Notes under the pieces: generated by a model
What the model saw: the letters and a program-made list of their open reading frames with translations, nothing else
Told to the model about the DNA's origin: nothing
Database searches by the model: none
Assembly (NCBI GenBank): GCA_949358305.1
Contig: OX442314.1
Location: forward strand, 28,815,118 to 28,879,117
Reading direction: 5' to 3'
Length of the DNA stretch: 64,000 nucleotides
Source: Strigamia acuminata
Lineage: Eukaryota; Arthropoda; Chilopoda; Geophilomorpha; Linotaeniidae
Part shown: positions 20,195 through 31,100 of the stretch, piece after piece
How the letters are laid out: every line of letters begins with the position of its first letter
Numbering within the stretch: the stretch's first letter is position 1
Made by a program: the position numbers and the translations under genes

Positions 20195-22536
20195 ATGATG
20201 GGTCAATTCTGGAACTCCGTCAAAATCAGCAACGCACAAAGACCAACAATGTAAGTAGCAACATGAAATTAGCTGCCGATCGAATAACGACATAACAGAA
20301 TAGCTCTTAAGTAAAATACCGGTTGGCCCACATAAAACACAAGGTTGATCCAGTCATTAGGTTTGGCTACTTGGCCAAAATGACGTCACTTCCTTAAAAC
20401 GAAGTGGCGGAGCTATTGCTGCTCTGATGTCGGTGGACGCCCATTCAAAGTGTAAAAATGCCATAGTGTGCTTACCGACAAAATCATAAAGCATGAATAT
20501 ATATTAACCTGTTTTTCATTAAAGGTCGTTACGTATGGATTGTTTCATATTGATTGTTGCAAATTGATTTATGAATCACTTGTTTTTAGCTTTTAAGTCT
20601 AATTGTTGTGAGTACACACACACAAATAATGAACAAATATCTTTAAAATTTTGTAATAATTTCACGTGTTTGTTGTAATGGATCAGAAATCACTGAAATC
20701 ACTGGTCTTCGGCCATAAATCATAAAAGAACTTATTTTCCATCCCTGCTTGCAACTAAAATGGTTTCATTATCGAAAACTATTTATTCGCAGGTGCAACG
20801 TGAGAAGACAAGTCAGACCCAGACGAGTCAGATATGAAAAACACCCTGTTAAAAAACTACAAACTGATTTTTTGGGACTGAGCAAATTGTGTGATCAATC
20901 ATACACCGTGTTTTTCAAACTGGTTTGGTTCCTACTTGTCGTGGCTTGCTTCACTGCTTGTTTGTTCCAAATTTACGAGCGTGTGAGCGTTTTTCTAGAT
21001 GGGGCAATTACGCAAGAAGTAGAATTCCGACCACAAACATCTTTTTTATTTCCCTCGGTCAGTATATGCAGTATGCATGTATATTATCTAATGAAGCATA
21101 TGAAATATCACCGAAACACTATCAACAATAAGACACGTAACTTAATCAACAGCGATGTCGACGAATTATGGACTACATTGGGTAGAATAAATCTCGACCA
21201 CTTTTGCGCCGTAAGTAAAAATAAAGTGCCTTTTCATTTAACTAAGTGTTGGCATTAACATCAGTAACAGTTTAATCTAATTATTTATATCCTCAGAAAA
21301 CAGCACACTTGTACGAATGTGGTAAACAACTTTCTGAGATAATGACAGCAAACCCTGTTAACACAGTAGTTGGAAATTGTATGGTGTTTAATCTGAGTAA
21401 TACCAAAATTATATCAAATTCTTGTGAATGTTGTTGTGAGAAAGTTTTTACAGGCTGGTTAGTATATTTCTTGTGTATTACCTGGACTAATTGCCACGTA
21501 GAGTGCATCCACTCTTCAATACGACCTATATCAAATTTTTTTCACCATGGCTCTGGCCAACGATCTTGTAAAAACCTGTTTGCAATAACGTTTATACAGT
21601 AGTCAGAATTTCGATTGAATAGCAATTATACGATTGCAGATAAGAAAATGGAGTACAAAGGTCCATTCACTTATCTTAGTTTGGGCTGGAAAACCGTTGA
21701 GGTTCCCTATCCAAAACCAACTATCTTTGTAAGGTGAAAAGATGAAAACAAAGAACAGAAATGAAATAAAAAATGTCACATTCACCTTGCAGTTCTCTCT
21801 GCACGGTGATGCATTCCGGCATGTCTATGATGGCGTTGTAGTATCTGAACAAGCCAAAGTCAATTTTCATACTTACTACCGAATATATGAAAAAGAGGTG
21901 CAGTAACACAATTTTAATAAGAAATTAACGCTTTCAAATATGAATCCAAATTTTAGTTTAAGAATTTGAATTTACCTCGCAATCCCTGTGCACCGGCAGA
22001 AGAAGTTACAAGCTGCATAACTAATTGCTTAGACAAATTATTAGAAGAGAAGTTAACTTGTAGGTAAGATTCCAATGCACGTATGTTAGAACTGTTTCAT
22101 CCAGATGTGTATGTAAATAATGTAATCTCTCATTTTCTTTGTCAGCTTACCATTTTTCAATTCCACGCTACCACGATGCACCAGATTTAATGAAACTGAG
22201 AATGGATTATGGGCTGGTCGGTCCGCAGCAATCTACATGGTCGAAAATGTTAAACCTTGTCACTGTAAACGTAAATGTAACGAGATCAAATACACATTGA
22301 ATAAGGAAACGCAGACACATAATGATAACCCAAACACAATAGGGCTGAGTTTCCGTTTTTCAGCAGAAACACACGAAACGATTATAGAGCGCCAAATGTT
22401 CTCACTTTCAGCTTTGTTCAGTGAAATTGGTGGAACCCTCGGTCTATACCTTGGCATCAGCATTTTCACAATTGCTGATCTCACTAGCTTTCTTGCCCGA
22501 CTTTCAATTTCCAAGTTTAAACGTTTTCTAAAATGA
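20195..22536 (+). CDS. DEG/ENaC sodium channel subunit, paralogue 2
   Basis: Exons are 20195-20250, 20793-21210, 21297-21396, 21607-21728, 21793-21897, 21957-22063 and 22146-22536, joined by GT-AG introns of 59-542 bp. Together they read 432 codons without a stop. It should be a plasma-membrane trimer-forming cation channel subunit. The N-terminus is basic (VRRQVRPRRVRYEK). TM1 is at about 60-80 (FFKLVWFLLVVACFTAC), then FRPQTSFLFPSVSIC. The family G-x-C-x-x-F-N motif appears as GNCMVFN. Extracellular cysteines follow, then CHCKRKC. The pre-TM2/TM2 part is SEIGGTLGLYLGIS, with the GIS filter, then FTIADL, where most relatives have Glu. The His-Gly gating motif before TM1 is degenerate (SYTVFFK). 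The protein is short for the family because its extracellular loop is small. Confidence 0.85.
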
Positions 22537-23700
22537 TTAATACCGCTTAAGTTCAGCTTTCAGTAAGCCACATCACACCTAGATCAATCTCAGCACTATC
22601 ATATTAGAATGATAAAAATAAAACCTCCAGTAGGGTTTAATACACATTAAAGTTTGAATGTAAATACCGGTAAGTTTGCTTTTAGAACGACTCCCCCACC
22701 AGCACTCTAAGTTCTACCCACCCCCAAAACTATTCTATTCACTCAAAGAAACAATCCATTATTTATTGTTGGACTCATCATTAATGCATCAGAAAAGAGT
22801 TCCAAAAACTATTTAAATATATTGAAAAAGAGCACTTGATAACACTCGTATGACTATCAATTGGTGTATAATTCAAAGTACAATCACATACGCAAACATT
22901 TTCTAAAATTGTAATCCTCACATTCCGGGTTCCTTTCCTAATTGGGCAGTTTAGTGCATTCTATTCAACTAGATGAAAGGATCATTTTGATGGATATCAT
23001 GAATATTTGAATAAATTACCTACTATACTGGTAGGCGGTAATTATACATTAAAAAAATTATACCATTTTTCTCAACTTGTACTTGTACTTGTCAGTTGAA
23101 TATTCTCAAATTGTATCTCTTTGTCAATATTTTTCTCTGCAATACAATGTAGGAAGTTGTTACTCGAACACCGGACTCCGATTCCTGTCCTTAGTTCACC
23201 TCCCTACCGTAAGCAAGCATCTCGTCTTTGTAAGGGGTTTATGGATTGGTTATCATAAATCCCCACTGTACGCCATTTTGTGTTGCTTTGAATAAACCAG
23301 TCTTTCGCTGTTTTCCAACATGCACGTACGATACTGACTCACAGAATTAAAGTAAATAAAATGAATGAATAAAATGATTTATCATTGAATACGCCTAACT
23401 TAAATAACATATTAATTGTTCTAACGCTCAGGCTTATGCGCCAATATCCTGTTAATCAGGATTTTTAGAATTGCTGTATCCATGGATCTTATTAGAGGTT
23501 AGATTAAAGATGATATGAAATGAAGGAATAGGAATCAAAGATGGAAGAGCATTCATGATTGTGATGTTGAAATCTGTGTCTTTTATTCAAGAGTTCGCTA
23601 GATGTTGCTGTCAATCAAATATCACAATACAGTCTGTCAAAAATTACGTTTAGTGTAAAGTGGTCTTGAAAAAAGCCATAAATAATTCGCCCTTCAAATA
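22537..23700. other. 3' flank of channel copy 2 and intergenic DNA
   Basis: A poly(A)-signal-like ATAAAAATAAAACC lies at about 22612. The flank resembles those of copies 1 and 3 only in part. The segment 23150-23340 ends in CTTTGAATAAACCAGTC and may be an LTR or 3' UTR fragment. No gene is supported. Confidence 0.4.
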
Positions 23701-24602
23701 GACTGGATTTTCCCCTTCCAAAAAAATTAATTTTCCTCCACTTTTGCCACCCCCCAAAAAAAACTATTTTGTCCCCTTTTTCACAGGAATTTTCCTCCGT
23801 TTTTCCCCACCCCTCAAAACAAGCTTTTCCCCCCTCAAATGCCATATGAACGTCGTGTATACGTACAGAGACTCCAGATTGATGGGTAGTTGGCTTTTAT
23901 TAATCCATTTAACCCACGTGCCGACAGGGCCGCAAAGGCACGCCACACCAGCAACCGACCTGGTAGGTTATCCCCATGTACAACATCGTTGTTTAGCTTT
24001 TACTACTCCATCATGCTTACCTATGGCCCATGCAACAGCTCATGGTGGATCCGACATATCACCACGTACGGAGCGTCACAACAGTGAATAGGAAGGAGAG
24101 TGGAGCAGCTCAGGACACGACTGCTCTTGCTGACTTCACAACAATTTCTCACACAGGTCTGTCTCAATTGAGACCCGACGTTTCTCTACACCACTCAGCT
24201 CCCTCCTTTCCCTCATTCATACCACTCCACGACGAAGGGATGACCTTGAAGCCATTGGCCATTTTTTCAGTAATGCAAGTCACCCTTGGATGGCCAAGCG
24301 GTAACAGTATGTATGTATAAATAATACGTATAATCCTCTGTGGCATGTAAAAATTTAAAATTATGACTGGAACCATGAAAGATGCACATTCCCTAGGTTT
24401 GGAAAGATTTACCTTTGGCAATAATTGCAGTAAATATGTGAAACCTTTATTAGCGGGAGAATAAACATAAGAGATCAACAGTTTTCTTAGGAAGGTTTTT
24501 TAGTTGGGGGTAAAATGTGTCAAAGATGGTTATTAATTTGTTGCCATTTAAGTTATAAAGCATCAACAGGGTTTAGTGAACTCTATCTGTCCCAGAAAAA
24601 GC

Positions 24603-25092
24603 GGGGTGCCGTTCCAACGGCGAATCGTCTAAGGGCGAATCTGGCCATTCGGACGAATGGCGAATTTCGACCTTATTCCGTCCAAAAGCAGTCCCAATGG
24701 CAAATTTCTCCCAATTCGCCATTGGGAACGTATTTGGACCTTCTAATGGCGAATTGGTAGAAATTAGCCACAGGAGCGCGTCATGAATCTGCCGCGACAA
24801 GCCGACGCAAAAAAATGGTTTTGGATCAAAAAACCAGTAAGGTTAGATTCGCGAGGGGTCAAGGGGGGGCGCAGCCCCCCCTTGTTAGCCCTTCTTAGGA
24901 ATTGGGAGTCGCGGTAGTGACGCCCACAGATTCGCCATTCTAAACGCAAATAACGTTTCCAATGGCGAATTTCAATACACACGTTTCCAATGGCAAATTT
25001 GCCCAGATTCGCCATTGGAATGTCAAAATACCTTTCCAATGGCGAATTTTCAAAATTTGCCATTAGGTGATTCGCCGTTGGAACGGGTACCC
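24603..25092. mobile_element. hAT-like foldback MITE with 8-bp target duplication
   Basis: It starts GGGGTGCCGTTCCAACGGCG and ends CGCCGTTGGAACGGGTACCC, inverted with one inserted base. GAAAAAGC is duplicated on both sides (24595-24602 and 25093-25100). The interior consists of ATTCGCC / GGCGAAT inverted pairs, as in 4276-4640, with a second GC-rich insertion at about 24784-24920. No ORF is meaningful. The 8-bp duplication fits the hAT superfamily. Confidence 0.85.
24784..24925. mobile_element. Nested GC-hairpin repeat
   Basis: It interrupts the foldback MITE. CTGCCGCGAC and GTCGCGGTAGTGAC edges flank the core GGGGGGGCGCAGCCCCCCC, which is followed by TTGTTAGCCCTTC. It shares its core with 15955-16196 and about 28815. 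Confidence 0.6.
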
Positions 25093-25388
25093 GAAAAAGC
25101 ATTACAATGAGTTATTTGGGGGGCAAAAGAGGTTTTTTGGGAATTAAGGAATTCTTTTGTTTAGTTTTCTTTGGGGGGGGAAACAGTTTTCTTTGGGGGA
25201 AAAATATTATTTTTGGGGGGCCATGAATCAAACTGACCAGGAACTGAGGAATGGTTACCAACCCGTGTATTTCGAATGCGCATATCATTCAACACACACT
25301 TCAATTCTCGTGTCCGGCGTGGCATTAGTTCCTGCTGGAGTAGAGTATAATTGTGGTGCGTAACATGCTCCAGTTTTCTTCTGGAACT

Positions 25389-26716
25389 TGTGGTGACCCT
25401 GAGCCACTTTTATTCAATTTAATGTGTTTTTATTTAATAAAAGAGTCACCACGAAAGAAGTTATATTTACATTTTATTTTGGTAATATTTGTGTTTGGCA
25501 CACGCCAAACAGTTACATAATTTAGGGGAGAAAATCCTCCCCTAACACGGCTCACCCCAATATTGTGTGGGGTGAGGCGTTAATTAACCGCTTAGTGAGG
25601 CAAAATCCTTTGTCTCACTAAATTACGACATCTGCGCAGCATCCGCTGCGCATGTTTGAAGCGTGCCTGGCACACGCCACCCTTCCCATAGCCAACGGTT
25701 ATAGTGCAATAATAACGGCTTTTGGCGCAACAAAATCCTTTGTTGTGCCAAAATTAGTAATCTGCACATATTTCGTGCGCAGATTTCGAGAGTGCATAAA
25801 ACCCCAAATTTTGGCGGTTTGGCCCACTCTTGACACTGACACACCAACAACAAACAACCCAAATGATCATCACTGAAGAACTTCAAACAAAAGGATTCCA
25901 AGTGCTGACCGGGTTTACACGTTTTGGTGAGTTGAGAGACATTGCTGTTTCCACTGAATAAATTCGGTGGAACCAGCCACATTTGCGCACAGAATACGAA
26001 TTTCGGGTAACGCCCGAGAAACTCCGCTCACCCGCCGCCGTCGAGTCGCGTTGACTTGTTCCGTGATTTGCCTTCGTCGATCGAGCAACCCGTCGCCGTC
26101 AACCATCGTGAGAAGACAGTGAACCACCTGTGAGCTTTACTCCGGAGTTCACTGTTCATCGCCATCGTACGAGCGAAGGAAATTTGTCCCCGCTCGTTGT
26201 CTGATCATTGTGAGAGCGCCATCGAGTTTACTCTGGTACTCTCATCATCGTCGTCAACGGCAAAACTTCTCGTAGAGAATCGTCGCCGCTATCTGTAAAC
26301 CACCTGCGAGCTTTACTCCGGAGTTTACAGATAAAAGTAGCTGTTCTTTAACGAGAAATAATATTTCTCAGGCGAGTCCGTCTCGCCATTTTTCCAGCGC
26401 AACAAGCAGCCGTTTGTTGCGCGCCAAACACTCGATCAACCGTCGTTGTTGGCGCCTTTTTCCTTTGTTTCAAGTGAGCGTAACCGTTTCACTTGGTACA
26501 TTTCTCACTCCTCTTCTCTTTTTCTCTCCCTAATTTTAACCGCTAAATTCATAACTTCTTAGTAAATTTAATAATTATATTTCTCATAATTATATTTGTA
26601 ATTTTCGCATAAATAAAACATTTTTGTATTTTATTTAATCCAAACTGTCGTTTTCCTTTCATAAAATTACTTCTAGACACCACACAGGCAACCGAGTATA
26701 AGGCTTATAAACGGCA
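25389..26716 (+). repeat. LTR of family X, copy 1
   Basis: It begins TGTGGTGACCCTGAG. Family landmarks follow in order: GTCACCACG, CACGCCAAAC, GTTACATAATT, GGGGAG, TTAATTAAC, and TGCATAAAACCCCAAATTTT (a TATA-like promoter candidate), then TTTACTCCGGAGTT words. A CACCACA at 26678-26684 mirrors the start. Homology to the other copies runs on to CGGCATCTC at 26711-26719, so the true 3' border is not settled. No partner LTR lies nearby, so it is solitary or truncated. Confidence 0.7.
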
Positions 26717-26737
26717 TCTCACTTGCGAATCGCTCAC

Positions 26738-26752
26738 TACAAGGTAAGTATT
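26738..26752 (+). promoter_or_regulatory. Candidate leader splice donor after LTR X
   Basis: ACAAGGTAAGTATTT is a near-consensus 5' splice site. The same AAGGTAAGTATTT is found at the equivalent place after LTR copy 3 (minus strand, near 35818). Conservation in the leader suggests a spliced subgenomic RNA in this element family. Confidence 0.5.
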
Positions 26753-26812
26753 TGTTTTAGAGCGGAATTCCCGGAGGATCGCAACAAACTGAGGCCCAAA
26801 TATTGGGGTGAG

Positions 26813-27520
26813 CTATTTTAATTTTCTTTGCCAGATGAGCGTGGAATGACTCCACTGCATTGTTTGTTCTGCCTGGCGCTTCATGCCGACAGAACCGATC
26901 CAGAAGTCTTCAACGTACGCTAGAAATAAATAGACCTTTTGATCAACAGCGGTTGTGAAATTTGTTTCAGAAAATACATCTTTTATGCGTCTTAGCCCCT
27001 CGGTGATTTGATCAGCTGGTAAAAAAGGTAAAGCCATAGCTTGCTTTACTAATGATTTGACCTCAACAATGCTCTTGTAGTCTACAGTCTACAGTCAGAC
27101 CTAGCTGTTGGACTTTCTTCCACAGGGCTTGGCAGTAATGGAACCGACAGCCCTGACTTACTGCAGTTGGGAAAACTGTTTGTTTGAGTATTGCGGGTAG
27201 CAGCCCCGTTTTAAAGTCGGTGATAACATTGGTGTCGGTGCGACAAAGTAGTTGCAACTCAGTTCTCAAGTGCCAAAACAACGCTTCGTATGCCACTTGA
27301 GTTTTACGCGACATAAGGACGTTCCAAAACAGAAAACACGTAATCGGTTTTTTTCAACAAAAACGGTGAAGAGTTGGTAGAACAACCGAGGGACTACTTT
27401 GAATGTCCCATCCATTTGAAAGCGCCTCGAGTTACGCGCAACGACCAGCATGTTGTCACCACCGAATATTAGTGCTTCTGAGCCGTCGGCAGCACTGATC
27501 GTTACGCGGTTATTCAAATA
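26813..27520 (-). pseudogene. MULE transposase fragment
   Basis: Read on the minus strand: RRFQMDGTFKVVPRLFYQLF, TVFVEKN, then in another frame VAYEALFWHLRTELQL, FKTGLLPAILKQTVFP and GCRFHYCQALWKKVQQLGL, then after another break FLPADQITEGLRRIK and FLAYVEDFWIG. This is the DDE core of a MULE transposase (DGTFKV... C-x-F-H-Y-x-Q). At least two frame breaks and missing flanks show decay. Confidence 0.85.
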
Positions 27521-27680
27521 CGCAATTGGGATGTTACGCGGTTATTCAATTACGCATTTGGGACGTTGCGCGTTTATTCAATTACGCAGTTGGAACGTTA
27601 CGCTTTATCAGAGTACGCAGTTAGGAAGTTAGGCAGAGTACGCAGTTAGGAGGTCAGGCGGTTAATTCCGCAGTTGTTCA
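27500..27680. repeat. Degenerate ~35-bp tandem repeats
   Basis: TTATTCAA(T/A)TACGCA(A/G)TTGG, GACGTTACGCGG-type units repeat four to five times with growing divergence. They lie at the edge of the MULE remnant. Confidence 0.7.
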
Positions 27681-27812
27681 ATTCTGTTAACTTATTATGC
27701 TCTTGTTCAATGCGCGGAAATTCAGTAATGTTTGCCCTGCGCAAATCAATTTAGCTGTAATTCAATTTAGCTGTCGTTACACCGGCCCAAATCAATGCCC
27801 TTGAAAAGTAAC

Positions 27813-28103
27813 AGTTTCTATCTAACTTTAATCAGGATCAATACTAAATCGACGTCGCCCGACCTATCTCGACTCACAATCAATTTTACAAAGAAATGAT
27901 TAAATATTTATTTGAATTTGTAAACAAACTGGACAGAATATCAATTGCACGTGTCTTTCCTGGTCAGGTAAGAGTGTTTTTCCTCCTTGCTCTCTGAAAG
28001 TTTCACATTCACAACTTTCCATCTTATTACCTATCTAGTTCAACGTCCACTTTCAAATTTGAGAAGAATTTACGTTACCAGTAGCACGGTGCAAATATCA
28101 GTG
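27813..28103 (+). promoter_or_regulatory. Conserved upstream block, channel copy 3
   Basis: This is homologous to the blocks before copies 1 and 2, with the same CACAATCAATTTTACAAAGA, ATTTATTTGAATTTG, CACGTGTCTT and CATTCACAACTTTCCATC segments. It ends directly at exon 1. Confidence 0.4.
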
Positions 28104-31100
28104 ATGATGTGTCACATTTGGAACTCTGTCCAAATCAGCAACGAACAAAGACCAACGATGTAAGTAGCAACGCGAAATTAGCTGCCGATTGAATAATGAC
28201 ATAACAGAATAGCTGTTAAGTAAAATACCGGGTGGCCCACATAAAACAGGCCCGACAATGGAAGGAGGGTTACTATTGCGGCGGGTTTTATTTAGGCAAT
28301 CTGGTACATCTACCAGGCAAAGTCTTACAATATGGGTCGCTTTATTTGTAAAGAGTGTCCCAAAATTAACGCAAGATTTGAATTAAATAGAAAACGCAGT
28401 TTTTAGTCATTAGATTGTTATTTTATTATTGAATCATAAAGTACATAGGATAGGGTTATTTATGGAATAACACAACGAGCAAATGGCCTCCACGGCTTTG
28501 CTGGCACAGATGCACTCTTTTTGTCGAAATTTTCCATGACCATTCTGCATAAATGTGGCTGAATTTTGGGGCTTACTTTAGAAAAGGGCCCGCTTCGGAT
28601 CGGGCCAAAAATGTTGTTACTTACTAAACAAACTCTCCTGAGTCCAAAAATGACACACAAAAGTGTCGGAAATGAAGCGTTCCGGTCGAAAATGCTGAGT
28701 AAAAGCTCTTTTTACATCAGCGAAAGGGCTGTGTGGCCGTCATTGTTTCTTGATTATCTTGTTGCTCGATTATCCCCGTCTGGTTTGCATAAAAAAACCG
28801 GAAGGTGAGGTTTGCAGGGGTCAAGGGGGGCGCTAGCCCCCCCCCCCCCTTGTCAGGAAAAAAAAGAAAAAAACACGCAAAAAGGTTAGGTTAGGTTAGG
28901 AGCGCAGCAGGGGATAGATAAAAAGAGATACCAAAAGAAAATAAAACAAAATGAAACAAAATGAAACAAATGAAACAAATGAAATAAAATGACAAAAATT
29001 GCGGATTGCACTTTGTAGGCAAAAGAAATATGGCTAAGTTTTATTGAGAATGAATAAAAATAACAAAATGTAATCTAAAACATAGAAAAATGTCAAACTC
29101 CAATTTAAAACAGAAAAATGTCAAACTTCACGGAATGCATGGCTGCGTCGACGCCATTATCGCGTCAGTGGTAATAGGTGGTCGTGAGGGATGTACAGCA
29201 AAGGCCGAGCGCAGTGAGGATCTATGCAGAGAATCTATGAAACAAAATGAGGCAAATGAAATAAAATGAAATGAATTGAAATGAAATGAAATAAACGATT
29301 ACTTTTACTGTCCTCCTGGATACAATGCCCTGATGTCATCCAGGAGCGCTTGAAAAGGATCGACGCCTTGGTTGCTCTTGTCTTTGAGCCACAGGTACTC
29401 GCAGAGGTGATCGGCGAGGTATTCGGCTGTGATCCCACTTCTGGTGAGTCTTCTCTTCAGTGGCCGCCAGTTCGACTCAATGGTCTGCGTGTTGGCCCAA
29501 CTGTCCGGATCCACAAAGTTACACGAGTGGTTGACTGTAAGATGTTGGAAACCCTCCTCGTCCAGATTGCTGTAACCTTTCCAGCAATCTGTTATAATGG
29601 TCGTTCCGTTTTCGACGTGCTTGTGGAGCAAGGTGAGGAGGGTTCGTGCGTCCCTTTTGTTATTCGGGCAAATTTCCATTCGAAATTTTCCGCTGGCCCC
29701 CGTTTCGATCATCCAGAGGACCCAACTGCCTTCCACGATCCTTCTCTTTTCATACTTTCGACGGCCTATCTTTGACTCGTTGATCTCAACCACGCGCCTG
29801 GGTTCCCCGATTTTGCCATCTGACTCAAACTTTGTGTCGAGAGAAACCATACACGCTTCATGACAGTATGAGTACCAGTCCGCCACCGTGGCGGACGACA
29901 ACACACTGTCGCGAATCAAGCACTCCCTGGCCGCCATTTCATACGACATTTTTGTCGAAAACGCAAATTTCGGGTGGGAGATGGCTGTATTCAAACCAGG
30001 TGTTCTTTGCCAACGACACTTGAACTGAACTCCCAGCTTGTCCTGCATGCAATCTTCTGCACCTGAACGCCCCCAAACCATGTTTGTTTCTGTCTAGTGT
30101 CATTGAACGACAACACTTGGGGCAGTTCCTGGCTCTGGGAAGTAAGCGTTGCTCCCATAACCATTCGAGACAGGTGTCCGTGGTTGTAAACTTCTGAGAA
30201 AACACAAACAAATTCAAACGAGGTTGGGCTTCCGTCATTGGTTCAGTTGTTAGTGGTACTAACGCTCGCAAGGTGGCGCTGCCGCATCGAGCGATAATGG
30301 CGGCCACGCGGCCGTGTTCCGTGCATTTGACGTAGTCCGAAGCTGTTTTCGACTGGAACGCTTCATTTCCGACAGTTGAATAAAAATAACAAGATAACTA
30401 TATTTTGTCGAAAATTACAAGATTATTTTATGAAATATGAACAAATGAATTTATTAAGAAATTAATGACTAGAATTAATGGTTAGTAAGCTAGAAAATAG
30501 AAAGAAATAAAGATATTTCTTTTGTTCGCTCGGATCAAAGAAATGCGCTACCAACAGCGGTTAGTTGTTGAGCGCGAAAAATTGGCGCGTGTTTGTTGCA
30601 CTCAAAATGGCGAGTCGGGCTCGCCTAAAAATTGCTTTCGTTCGTACAGTTGCTCGTACGGAAGCTCGCGGTGGCTTACAGATGTAGGTGATGGTTCACG
30701 GCGAGAGGTTTGCTTGTGACGACGACGGTGAGTCCTAGATAATTCAACGGGACTCACAATGATCAGCAACCAGCGGTAAAAATTCCTTCGCACGTTCGAT
30801 GGCAATGGACTGTAAACTCCGGAGGAAGCTCGCAGTGGTTAACAGTCGTTCATGATGGTTCACGAGCGACGGTTTGCCCTGTAGACAATAGCGAGTCTCG
30901 GATAAAATCAACGAGACTCAACAATAGCCGGCAGTGAGCGCGTTTTTCTCGGGTGTTACCCGAGATTCGTTACCAAATCGCAAATGTAGCTGGTTCCACC
31001 AAATATTCAGTGGAAACAGCAGAGTCTTGACTCACCAAAACGTAAAACACAGTCAATACGTGAATCCTTTTGTTTGAAGTTCGAAGCAGTGATCAGTTGT

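Larger units (their letters stand above)
23690..25225. other. Polypyrimidine and polypurine edges around a gene-free interval
   Basis: C-rich runs with ACCCCCCAAAAAAA words at 23690-23840 and G-rich runs with TTGGGGGG words at 25105-25225 are broadly complementary and face each other. I see no gene between them. ORFs at 23744-24320 have no recognisable domain. The interval contains the MITE at 24603-25092. Confidence 0.35.

Noticed and set aside
24283-24310. tRNA-like A box (TGGCCAAGCGGT), possible tRNA gene or SINE
   Set aside because: No B box at a suitable distance and no cloverleaf could be drawn.
23744-24320. Plus-strand ORFs as a host gene
   Set aside because: Overlapping short ORFs in different frames, partly in C-rich runs, without a domain or splice pattern.
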